A stretch of DNA of 47,270 nucleotides from Luteibaculum sp964627445. Its GTDB lineage: Bacteria > Bacteroidota > Bacteroidia > Flavobacteriales_D > Luteibaculaceae. The notes below the pieces were generated by a model. That model did not search any database. It saw only the letters and a program-made list of their open reading frames with translations, and was not told the origin of the DNA. The stretch's first letter is position 1, and each line of letters opens with the position of its first letter. Position numbers and translations under genes: made by a program. Below, in pieces: positions 32,583-40,228 of this stretch. The stretch spans positions 1 through 47,270 of the forward strand of contig CAZVJF010000014.1 of the NCBI GenBank assembly GCA_964627445.1, given 5' to 3'.

Positions 32583-33443
32583 ATGCCGGAGCCATTGCCA
32601 AAAACACTAGAAAGTTATCGGGAAGCCAAATCCTGGTTTCTGCAACAAATGCAAGATACGTATGAGCTTGCTGAGTTAGAGAGCATGTTTCGCTACCTGG
32701 TGGCCGAAATAAGCCCCTTGGCATTTAATCAAGTACGGGTATCTCTAGATCATAAGCCCAATGCCGATTTTTCAGAGCAATTGTGGGAAATTACCAAGCG
32801 GCTACAAGATGGAGAGCCGCTCCAATACATAGTAAACAAGGCGTACTTCTGCGATCTGGATTTGGTGTTAGAAAAAGGCGTTCTGATCCCTAGGCCCGAA
32901 ACCGAAGAGCTGGTATATCGAGTGTTGGAAGTACTGGGTAGTGATTTTAAAGGCAGTATTGTTGACATAGGAACTGGGTCGGGGTGCATTGCTTTAGCGC
33001 TTCAGTATATGCAGCCTCAGGCCACACTCATGGGCATAGACAAAAGCGAAGCGGCCATAGCCGTAGCCGAAAAGAATGCGGCTCGGTTGGAACTGCCGGT
33101 GGTTTTTGAAAATATTGCCGTGGAAGATTTTCGGTTGGAAGGGACAGATGTGGTGGTTTCCAATCCACCCTACATTGGGCGCGATGAGGCCGCTACCATG
33201 GAAAAACACGTTACCGATTTTGAGCCCGATGGCGCTTTGTTTGTTTCGGAGACGGATCCCCTCTATTTTTACCGAATTATTGCCGAAAAGACGGCCACTG
33301 CTCTCGCGGTGAAGCATGTTTTCTTAGAAATTAATCCCAAATATGCAGCGGAAACAATAGCCTTGTTTCAAGGTATCTTTAAGGTCGTGGAAATACACAC
33401 AGATATTAATGGTAAAAAGCGCATGGTACACGCGCAGCGCTAA
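32583..33443 (+). CDS. prmC: Peptide chain release factor N(5)-glutamine methyltransferase
   Basis: PrmC methylates the Gln of the GGQ motif in release factors with SAM. The N-terminal helical part ends near PLQYIVNKAYFCDL; then come LIPRPETEELV, the SAM site VDIGTGSGCIALAL, and the catalytic VVSNPPYIG. The NPPY motif marks methylation of a planar amide N. Length (286 aa) is normal. It is followed 12 bp later by ligA, so prmC, ligA, the DUF6913 gene and dapA probably form one plus-strand transcript. Confidence 0.95.
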   Translation: MPEPLPKTLESYREAKSWFLQQMQDTYELAELESMFRYLVAEISPLAFNQVRVSLDHKPNADFSEQLWEITKRLQDGEPLQYIVNKAYFCDLDLVLEKGVLIPRPETEELVYRVLEVLGSDFKGSIVDIGTGSGCIALALQYMQPQATLMGIDKSEAAIAVAEKNAARLELPVVFENIAVEDFRLEGTDVVVSNPPYIGRDEAATMEKHVTDFEPDGALFVSETDPLYFYRIIAEKTATALAVKHVFLEINPKYAAETIALFQGIFKVVEIHTDINGKKRMVHAQR

Positions 33444-33455
33444 TCGCAACGAACT

Positions 33456-35480
33456 ATGAACCCCGAAGATCGGATACAAGAACTGCAAGATGCCTTGCAC
33501 CGGCACAACCACTTATACTACGTGGAACATGCTCCAGAAATCAGCGACTACGAGTTTGATATGCTCATGAAAGAGTTGGAGCAGCTGGAGGAGAAACACC
33601 CGCAATGGGCTTCTGAAAACTCGCCAACGAAACGCGTGGGTGGAGATATTACCAAAAAGTTTGAGGTGGTTGCACATGAGCATCCCATGCTGTCTTTGGC
33701 CAATACATACGACACCGAGGAACTCGAAGCGTTTTTTAAACGCTGCAAAGAGGGGTTGGGACAAATCCCAGAATACATCTGTGAGCTGAAGTATGATGGA
33801 GTTGCCATATCGCTAAAGTATGAAGAGGGCAAACTGGTGCGCGCAGTAACACGGGGCGATGGAACTGAAGGAGAAAACATTACGAGCAATGTGAAAACAG
33901 TACGCTCTATTCCCTTGCAACTCCGGGGTGCCGGGTACCCAGATGCCTTTGAAGTACGCGGTGAAATATTTATGCCGCTTCAAGCCTTTGAAGCGTTAAA
34001 TGCAAAACGAGAAGCCAACGGAGAGGAGCTGTTTGCCAATCCAAGAAATACTACCGCGGGCACGCTAAAAATGCAAGACTCTGCTGTGGTGGCGAGCAGA
34101 GGCTTGGATACGTATTGCTATAGCTACCATGCAGATCGGCAGGAAATAGCTACCCAATATGATGCCTACCAGAACTTGCTGGATTGGGGATTTAAGGTGC
34201 CCAAAGCGGCCGATGCTATGGTGTTAAAAACCCAAGAGACTGCGGCCATCTTCGATTTTATAGCACAATGGGAGTCGCAGCGGCACCATTTACCCTTTGA
34301 AATAGATGGCATTGTAATTAAGGTGAATTCGTTTAGCGCCCAAGAAGAACTCGGCTACACCAGTAAAACCCCGAAGTGGGCGGTGGCCTATAAATACAAG
34401 GCCGAAGAAGTGAGCACCGAGCTCATGGATGTAATTTATCAGGTGGGGCGCACGGGAGCGGTTACTCCAGTAGCCGTACTCGATCCAGTGCAACTCTCGG
34501 GCACCACAGTAAAGCGAGCTTCTTTGCACAATGCCGATCAAATTGCCAAGCTCGATTTGCACGTAGGCGACCATGTTTACGTAGAAAAGGGGGGTGAAAT
34601 CATCCCTAAGGTAACCCGAGTAAATCTAGAAGCGCGTCAGGGTAAATCGTTAAAGCCAGTTCGGTTTACAGCGGAGTGCCCAGCTTGTGGAACCCCTCTG
34701 CAGCGTGTAGAAGGGGAGGCACAGCATTTTTGCAATAATGCCGTGGATTGCAAGCCACAGGTAACGGGGCGCTTGGCGCACTTTATCTCCAGAAAAGCTA
34801 TGGACCTGGAAGGGCTTGGGGCTGAGTCGGTAACGCAATTTATTGAAGCGGGCTTGCTTCAGAAGCCATCTGATATTTACAATCTAACGCCAGAAGCAGT
34901 ACTGCAACTGGAGCGTTGGGGAGAGAAATCGGTGGAAAACCTAATGCAAGGTATCTCGCAAAGCAAGCAGCAACCCTTTACCAAGGTACTCTACGCCTTG
35001 GGAATACGTTTTGTGGGAGAAACCGTAGCTAAAAAACTGGCACGGGAAGCAGCAACGATTTCTAAGTTAATGGCCATGGGGCAGGAAGAGCTGGAAGCGA
35101 TACCAGACATTGGTCCGCGCATTGCCCAATCGGTGGTACAATATTTTTCTCAGGAAAAAAATCAGGAAGAAATTCAAAAACTCCGCGAACACGGGTTGCA
35201 ATTTGAGCTGGATGAAAGCGAAAAAAAGTCGGCCAATGGTGTGTTCAACGGATTAAATATGGTAGTTTCGGGGACCTTTACCAACTTTGACCGCGAATCC
35301 CTCAAACAGCAGCTAGAAAAAGAAGGTGCTGTACTAAAAAGTGGGGTAAGCGCCAAGGTCAATGTGCTTGTAGCGGGCGAAAACATGGGGCCGAGCAAGC
35401 TGAAAAAGGCAGAGGATCTTAAGCTGGAAATTTGGAGCGAAGAGCAGTTGTTAGAAAAATTGGGATTGAGCGGTGATTAA
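33456..35480 (+). CDS. ligA: NAD-dependent DNA ligase
   Basis: The 674-residue enzyme seals nicks, using NAD+. All domains are visible in order: the Ia NAD-binding domain (YYVEHAPEISDYEFDMLM), the adenylation domain with catalytic Lys112 in ELKYDGVAISL, the OB fold (YQVGRTGAVTPVA), the Cys4 zinc finger (CPACGTP with CNNAVDC), helix-hairpin-helix repeats (GLGAESV, LPDIGPR-like IPDIGPRIA) and the C-terminal BRCT domain (FNGLNMVVSGTFTNFDR). The stop overlaps the next gene start by 8 bp. Confidence 0.97.
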   Translation: MNPEDRIQELQDALHRHNHLYYVEHAPEISDYEFDMLMKELEQLEEKHPQWASENSPTKRVGGDITKKFEVVAHEHPMLSLANTYDTEELEAFFKRCKEGLGQIPEYICELKYDGVAISLKYEEGKLVRAVTRGDGTEGENITSNVKTVRSIPLQLRGAGYPDAFEVRGEIFMPLQAFEALNAKREANGEELFANPRNTTAGTLKMQDSAVVASRGLDTYCYSYHADRQEIATQYDAYQNLLDWGFKVPKAADAMVLKTQETAAIFDFIAQWESQRHHLPFEIDGIVIKVNSFSAQEELGYTSKTPKWAVAYKYKAEEVSTELMDVIYQVGRTGAVTPVAVLDPVQLSGTTVKRASLHNADQIAKLDLHVGDHVYVEKGGEIIPKVTRVNLEARQGKSLKPVRFTAECPACGTPLQRVEGEAQHFCNNAVDCKPQVTGRLAHFISRKAMDLEGLGAESVTQFIEAGLLQKPSDIYNLTPEAVLQLERWGEKSVENLMQGISQSKQQPFTKVLYALGIRFVGETVAKKLAREAATISKLMAMGQEELEAIPDIGPRIAQSVVQYFSQEKNQEEIQKLREHGLQFELDESEKKSANGVFNGLNMVVSGTFTNFDRESLKQQLEKEGAVLKSGVSAKVNVLVAGENMGPSKLKKAEDLKLEIWSEEQLLEKLGLSGD

Positions 35481-36009
35481 TTGGATACGAAATAAAGGCG
35501 CATCGGTACGCATGCGCAAACTTCTCAAAACGGAGAGTAGAGAAGTGAAAGCCCTTAATATAAAAGAGGCCAAGAATTTTGCCATTCTCTTTGATTCTAC
35601 CAATAAAGAACAACTCGCCCAAGCACAGCACTTGCTGAAAGATCTCGGCAAGCAATACCCCAAGATGAAAATTCACTGCATGGGCTGGTTTAAAAAGGAA
35701 GCACCTGAAATAAATCATCCCAACATCACCTTTTTCTCCAAACCCGATATTGGCTTTTTCTATCAACCAAAAGACACAGAAGTCATCCGTAAGTTTCAAC
35801 AAGTGGACTACGATATCGTAATGGATATTTCCATGGAGTTTAATTACCCCATTAAACGCTTAATGCTTAGCTTAAATTCTCTTTTGCGAGTAGGTATTTT
35901 TTCTAGAGATAATGAGTCGATGTATGACCTGTTTATCAATACCACCAAAAATGTAAGCGAGTTTTCTAAACATGCCATCTACTATCTGGGCATTTTAAAT
36001 AAGAATTAA
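35473..36009 (+). CDS. DUF6913-type protein, 178 aa
   Basis: The start is GTG at 35473, eight bases inside the ligA end. The sequence is basic at the N-terminus (RNKGASVRMRKLL), followed by an alternating alpha/beta pattern: NFAILFDSTNKEQLAQAQHLLKDL, then FFSKPDIGFFYQP and DIVMDISMEFNYPIKRL. It resembles the small DUF6913 family, which occurs beside ligA and dapA in Flavobacteriia. No catalytic motif, membrane segment or signal peptide is seen. Function is unknown. Confidence 0.8.
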   Translation: MINWIRNKGASVRMRKLLKTESREVKALNIKEAKNFAILFDSTNKEQLAQAQHLLKDLGKQYPKMKIHCMGWFKKEAPEINHPNITFFSKPDIGFFYQPKDTEVIRKFQQVDYDIVMDISMEFNYPIKRLMLSLNSLLRVGIFSRDNESMYDLFINTTKNVSEFSKHAIYYLGILNKN

Positions 36010-36013
36010 GAAC

Positions 36014-36901
36014 ATGACTGGAATGGATTTTAAAGGCCTGGGAGTGGCCATGGTAACTCCTTTCAACAAAGACGGATCAGTTGATTTTAAAGGATTGGAT
36101 CAACTGACAGAATCCTTGTTAGCAGCTAAGACCGATTATCTGGTAGTTATGGGTACAACAGGCGAAGCCGCTACCCTTACTGAAACCGAACAAAATGAGG
36201 TGTTGCAAGCGGTGTACGCCAAAGCCAAAGGCAAGGCCAAAATTGTGTTTGGGTGCGGAGGAAACAACACCAAAGCAGTGGCAGCAAAAGCGGCCTCTTT
36301 AGACCACCGTATTATCGATGGGATCCTGTCGGCATCTCCATCCTACAATAAACCTACGCAAAAAGGGATAGTAGCGCATTACCAAGCGGTTTCAGAGGCA
36401 TCATCCATACCCATTATTCTCTACAACGTGCCTGGAAGAACGGCCAGTAACATGTTGGCGAGTACAACGCTAGAAATAGCACGGACTTGTAAAAATGTGG
36501 TGGCCATCAAAGAAGCTTCTGGTGATTTAGAACAAGTGGCTGATATCATTAAAGATAAACCCGAAGGTTTTGAGGTGATTTCTGGAGATGATGCGCTTAC
36601 CGTACCTATGATTTCGTTGGGCGGAATTGGCGCAATTTCTGTAGTTGGAAATGCGTATCCAGAACGCTTTGGAAATGCTATACATGCTGCCCTAAAAGGC
36701 GATTATGGACAAGCTAGAAGCCTTTATTACCCATTGCATGGGCTTATTCCTTTGTTATTTAAAGAGGGAAATCCAGCAGGAGTAAAGGAAGTATTAAAGC
36801 ATTTGGATATATGCGATCATTACCAGCGCATGCCGCTAATGCCCGTAAGCGAAGTTTTAAGAGAGAGCCTGGTAGCGTATATAGCTAAAGAAAACCTGTA
36901 G
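36014..36901 (+). CDS. dapA: 4-Hydroxy-tetrahydrodipicolinate synthase
   Basis: This TIM-barrel Schiff-base enzyme condenses pyruvate with aspartate semialdehyde, the first step to lysine and meso-diaminopimelate. The catalytic lysine is Lys166 in VVAIKEASGD, and Tyr137 in LYNVPGRTASN with Arg142 serves substrate binding. VMGTTGEAATL is the conserved GTTGE motif. 295 aa is the normal length. The ATG at 36014 is used; a second ATG nine bases later is also possible. The enzyme connects with Alr in peptidoglycan precursor supply. Confidence 0.96.
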   Translation: MTGMDFKGLGVAMVTPFNKDGSVDFKGLDQLTESLLAAKTDYLVVMGTTGEAATLTETEQNEVLQAVYAKAKGKAKIVFGCGGNNTKAVAAKAASLDHRIIDGILSASPSYNKPTQKGIVAHYQAVSEASSIPIILYNVPGRTASNMLASTTLEIARTCKNVVAIKEASGDLEQVADIIKDKPEGFEVISGDDALTVPMISLGGIGAISVVGNAYPERFGNAIHAALKGDYGQARSLYYPLHGLIPLLFKEGNPAGVKEVLKHLDICDHYQRMPLMPVSEVLRESLVAYIAKENL

Positions 36902-36910
36902 TTCCTATAT

Positions 36911-37543
36911 CTAGTAAAACAGGTAAACCGATTCTAAATCCTGGGTGTAAGATGCGTTGTTATCCAGCTGTACTGTAATGCGTAGTTCTTGTTTGTAAAA
37001 TCCATTTGCAGTGTCCGCTGGGAGAAATTGGTGGTTTAAAGTGAGAATAGCATAAGGCGACATCTCGTTTTTATCGGTGCTTTCAAGGGCTTCAGAGAGT
37101 TCAATTGGATCATCGTTTGGCCTTTGGTAGAATGGTACAGTCTCGTAATACTGCACGATAGGATTTAGGGTGTCGCCCGCTTTATAACGATCGTTATAAT
37201 CAACCATGGTTTCTACATAGATAGCGGTAATGTTTTGTAGTGGTATGTCGGGTCTATCTTCACAATCCAGCGCAAACAAGCTATTGAAGGAAGCGCTCCA
37301 CTTTTTTGCCGCAAGGTAATCGCGCTGGCCCTCCAGAATAAAGCGGTATTCAGAGGCCGGTATGGTGTCCGAATCCGATAATGCAACAAGCTGACGATCC
37401 TCGTTTTCTGTTTCTTGAAAAGCGTAGTTCGTCATGCTGTAATCAGTGATGTTGAAGTACCGGTCTTCAACCTCCGGGCAACGCTCGCAAGAGAGGAATA
37501 CTAAACCTACAGTAAGAAAAGCGGTCAAAAGAATTTCTTTCAT
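36911..37543 (-). CDS. Predicted lipoprotein, unknown function, 210 aa
   Basis: From the ATG at 37543 the protein begins MKEILLTAFLTVGLVFLSC, a lipoprotein signal with lipobox VFLSC. The mature part is acidic, with strand-rich stretches such as YRFILEGQRDYLAAKKW and LRITVQLDNNASY, and a CEDRP segment. It carries no recognised domain and no T9SS tail. Three conserved-looking Cys residues (after the lipid Cys, in ERCPE and ALDCED) could form a disulfide. The gene is convergent with dapA, 9 bp apart. Confidence 0.75.
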   Translation of the reverse strand: MKEILLTAFLTVGLVFLSCERCPEVEDRYFNITDYSMTNYAFQETENEDRQLVALSDSDTIPASEYRFILEGQRDYLAAKKWSASFNSLFALDCEDRPDIPLQNITAIYVETMVDYNDRYKAGDTLNPIVQYYETVPFYQRPNDDPIELSEALESTDKNEMSPYAILTLNHQFLPADTANGFYKQELRITVQLDNNASYTQDLESVYLFY

Positions 37544-37603
37544 CGTGAAATGGGTTCTGGCTTTAATGTAGGATATTACCACGAGTTTCGTAGTGGATGG
37601 AGC

Positions 37604-37633
37604 ACAAAAAAAGGGAGCACATGGGCTCCCTTT
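37604..37633 (-). terminator. Intrinsic terminator of the AOS-family gene
   Basis: A perfect 9-bp stem (37610-37618 with 37625-37633) around a 6-nt loop is followed on the minus strand by a T-run (A-run 37606-37612 on plus). Confidence 0.85.
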
Positions 37634-37659
37634 ATATTCTGGTAAGATGGGCTAATGAA

Positions 37660-38904
37660 TTAGGCCCAGCTCACAATTTTATCGGAGTGGTATTCACCCG
37701 CTTGTAGTTTTTCCTGAACCTTTTTAAAGGTTTCAATGGTGTATTCTACATCTTCTAAGGTGTGCACCGCTGTAGGAATAAGACGCAGTAAAATAACGTC
37801 TTTGGGTACTACAGGATATACTACAATAGAGCAGAAGATGCTGTAATTTTCTCGGAGGTCTAGGGTAATGTTGGTCGCTTCACCCAAAGTTCCTTTAAGG
37901 TATACTGGAGTTACAGCACTGTTCGTTACACCCAAATCAAATCCAGCGTTTTTAAGTCCGCTTTGCAATGCGTTGGCAATATTCCAAAGCTTGTCCTTAA
38001 ATTCTGGATTGGTGCGTATCATTTCCAAACGCTTGCGAGCACCCACTACCAACGGCATCGGTAGCGATTTTGCAAAGGTTTGCGAACGCATGTTGTACCT
38101 CAAGTACTCAACCACGTGCTCATCGGCCGACACAAATGCACCAATAGAAGCCATAGACTTAGCAAAGGTTCCAAAGTACACGTCTATCTCATCTTGCACG
38201 CCCTGTGCAACACCTGCTCCGCGGCCCATATCGCCTACGGTACCAAAACCGTGTGCGTCATCTACGAACAAGCGGAATCCAAACTGCTTTTTAAGCGCTA
38301 CAATGTCTTTCAAGTTTCCTTGGTCTCCTGCCATACCAAAAACCCCCTCGGTAAGCACCAAAATACCACCGTTGGTTTTCTCAGTAATTTTCTGGGCGCG
38401 CACCAGTTGCTTTTCCAAGCTCTCCATGTCGTTGTGCTGGAAAACAAAACGGTTTCCTAAGTGCATGCGCACGCCATCAAACATGCAGGCGTGACACTCA
38501 GAGTCGTAAACCACCACATCGTTACGGTCTAGCAACGCATCAATGGCAGACATACATCCTTGGTATCCGTAGTTGAGTAGAAAGGTATCTTCTTTTCCTA
38601 AGAAGGAAGAAAGCTCTTCTTCTAGCAATTCGTGCTCACGGGTTTGGCCGCTCATCATACGGGCCCCCATAGGGTATGCAAGGCCCCACTCGGCTGCTGC
38701 ATCGGCATCTACCTTGCGAATTTCGGGGTGGTTAGCCAGCCCTAAGTAGTTATTTACAGACCAAACCAGCACCTCTTTCCCGCGGAAATGCATCTTGTTA
38801 GAGATTTCTCCTTCCAACTTTGGGAAGGTAAAGTATCCATGCGATTCCTTAGAGTGTTGTCCCAGTGGACCGCGGTTTGATTTAATACGTTCGAAAATGT
38901 CCAA
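37660..38904 (-). CDS. Alpha-oxoamine synthase family enzyme (probable serine palmitoyltransferase-like), 414 aa
   Basis: A fold-I PLP enzyme of the AOS family (BioF/KBL/SPT). The PLP lysine lies in YFGTFAKSMASIGAF; the PLP His/Asp pair is in FVDDAHGFGTVG. The N-terminal DIFERIKSNRGPLGQ and NYLGLANHPE fit the Bacteroidota form annotated as serine palmitoyltransferase, which makes sphingolipid (or, with cysteate, sulfonolipid) bases. The start is TTG at 38904, with AAGGA 7 nt upstream and a consensus promoter 27 bp away. Longer readings run into the promoter. KBL activity (threonine breakdown) remains possible. Confidence 0.85.
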   Translation of the reverse strand: MDIFERIKSNRGPLGQHSKESHGYFTFPKLEGEISNKMHFRGKEVLVWSVNNYLGLANHPEIRKVDADAAAEWGLAYPMGARMMSGQTREHELLEEELSSFLGKEDTFLLNYGYQGCMSAIDALLDRNDVVVYDSECHACMFDGVRMHLGNRFVFQHNDMESLEKQLVRAQKITEKTNGGILVLTEGVFGMAGDQGNLKDIVALKKQFGFRLFVDDAHGFGTVGDMGRGAGVAQGVQDEIDVYFGTFAKSMASIGAFVSADEHVVEYLRYNMRSQTFAKSLPMPLVVGARKRLEMIRTNPEFKDKLWNIANALQSGLKNAGFDLGVTNSAVTPVYLKGTLGEATNITLDLRENYSIFCSIVVYPVVPKDVILLRLIPTAVHTLEDVEYTIETFKKVQEKLQAGEYHSDKIVSWA

Positions 38905-38931
38905 AATATTTTCCTTTTTAAAAACGAGCCG

Positions 38932-38963
38932 CAAATTTAGTGTATTTACAAACGGTGGGCAAA
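38932..38963 (-). promoter_or_regulatory. Consensus promoter of the AOS gene (TTTG - N20 - TAAATTTG)
   Basis: On the minus strand TTTG (38963-38960) and TAAATTTG (38939-38932) are both exact matches to the Bacteroidota -33/-7 consensus with a 20-bp spacer. It is the strongest promoter-like pair I found in the window. Confidence 0.75.
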
Positions 38964-39004
38964 ATGAATGCGTAGTTGGTGCGTTCTAAGCCCTATCAAA
39001 GTGT

Positions 39005-39012
39005 TATATTTG
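39005..39012 (+). promoter_or_regulatory. Predicted -7 box TATATTTG for bamD
   Basis: It is an exact TAnnTTTG match, 9 bp before the bamD ATG (39022), so the leader is likely under 6 nt. The -33 box is weak. Confidence 0.5.
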
Positions 39013-39021
39013 CCCCCGTTT

Positions 39022-39810
39022 ATGAAGAATATAGTTTGGATACTCTTACTGGGCTTAACTACGGTATCGTGTAGCAAATACCTGAAGCTTAGAAAAAGTA
39101 CCGATGCCAATTTAAAGTTAGAAAAGGCAGAGGAATATTACGCAAAGGAAGACTACCAGCGAGCTTTACCGCTGTTGGAAGATGTTATTGGAGCCTTTCG
39201 TGGTACTACGCAGCACGAGCGCGTTTATTACTTATACGCTAACAGCTACTACAACATGGGCGATTATTTCTTCGCGCAGAGCTACCTGAGTCGTTTTCAG
39301 AAAACCTTTCCGCGAAGCAAGTTTGCCGAGGAATGCGCTTTTAAAAGTGTGGTGTGCTCCTATAAACTTTCTCCCGAACCCAGCTTAGACCAAAGTTTTA
39401 CAGCAGAAGCGATGGATAACATCCAGCTGTTTTTAGAAGATTTTCCAGAGTCTGACCGCAGGGATACGTGTAATGTGTTGATGACCAACCTGAGAGATAA
39501 ACTCGAAGAGAAATCGTACTTAAACTCTAAGCTGTATTACAGAACCTTGCATTACGAGGCGGCCATAATATCTCTGAACAATACGCTGAAGGATTATCCT
39601 AATACGCAATTCGAGGAAGATATCCGCTTTATGATATTGCGAAGCAACTATGAACTGGCTTCCAACAGTGTTCGCAAGAAGAAACGTTCGCGTTTAGAGA
39701 ACACCATTAAGTCGTATGAAAAATATATTGATAAATTTGCGGATTCAAAACGTGCAAACCAGGCGGAAAACCTGTATAAGAACACGGTGAAGGAACTAGA
39801 AAGCTTGTAG
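39022..39810 (+). CDS. bamD: Outer membrane assembly lipoprotein BamD
   Basis: The ATG at 39022 gives a lipoprotein signal (MKNIVWILLLGLTTVSC). The mature protein is built of TPR-like helices: AEEYYAKEDYQRALPLLEDVIGAF, YYLYANSYYNMGDYFFAQSYLSRF, and later YRTLHYEAAIISLNNTLKDYP. This fits BamD, which with BamA inserts outer-membrane beta-barrels, and matches its usual place before the omega subunit and coaBC in Bacteroidota. 262 residues is a normal length. It is followed 1 bp later by the omega gene. Confidence 0.92.
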   Translation: MKNIVWILLLGLTTVSCSKYLKLRKSTDANLKLEKAEEYYAKEDYQRALPLLEDVIGAFRGTTQHERVYYLYANSYYNMGDYFFAQSYLSRFQKTFPRSKFAEECAFKSVVCSYKLSPEPSLDQSFTAEAMDNIQLFLEDFPESDRRDTCNVLMTNLRDKLEEKSYLNSKLYYRTLHYEAAIISLNNTLKDYPNTQFEEDIRFMILRSNYELASNSVRKKKRSRLENTIKSYEKYIDKFADSKRANQAENLYKNTVKELESL

Positions 39811-39811
39811 G

Positions 39812-40171
39812 ATGAGTAATTTTGATTTAAAAGGATCTAACGCAGAACGTTCAACGGTAACCCGTAACCTTACTGACTTAGAGCAACACACAGGAAATAT
39901 TTACGAGGCACTTACCGTGGTAAGCCAGAGAGCAGACCAGATTAGCAAAATTCTTAAAGAAGAGTTGAGCGGGAAGTTGGCTGAGTTTGCCACTGCGTCA
40001 GACAACCTGGAAGAGGTATTCGAAAATCGCGAGCAAATAGAGATCTCCAAGTTTTACGAGCGTCTACCCAAGCCACACGCGATGGCGTTGGATGAGTTTA
40101 TCCAGGGCAATACCTACTTTAGAAAAGTAGAGGAGGAAGAGGTGAAGAAAGATACAGACCTAATTGATTAA
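39812..40171 (+). CDS. RNA polymerase omega-like subunit (Bacteroidota RpoZ type), 119 aa
   Basis: The protein is small, acidic and helical. NIYEALTVVSQRADQISKILKEEL corresponds to the omega region that clamps beta'. The family is annotated as RNA polymerase subunit omega in Bacteroidota, although it is far from the E. coli sequence. Position between bamD and coaBC supports the call. Its start follows the bamD stop by one base, and a terminator (40193-40216) ends the pair. Confidence 0.88.
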   Translation: MSNFDLKGSNAERSTVTRNLTDLEQHTGNIYEALTVVSQRADQISKILKEELSGKLAEFATASDNLEEVFENREQIEISKFYERLPKPHAMALDEFIQGNTYFRKVEEEEVKKDTDLID

Positions 40172-40192
40172 ACATAAGTACAGTACCATTTT

Positions 40193-40216
40193 AAAACCCC
40201 GCTAAGGGGTTTTTTT
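40193..40216 (+). terminator. Intrinsic terminator after the omega gene
   Basis: An 8-bp stem AAAACCCC/GGGGTTTT (40193-40200, 40206-40213) with loop GCTAA is followed by more T. It separates bamD-omega from coaBC. Confidence 0.85.
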
Positions 40217-40228
40217 ATTTTAGGACGG

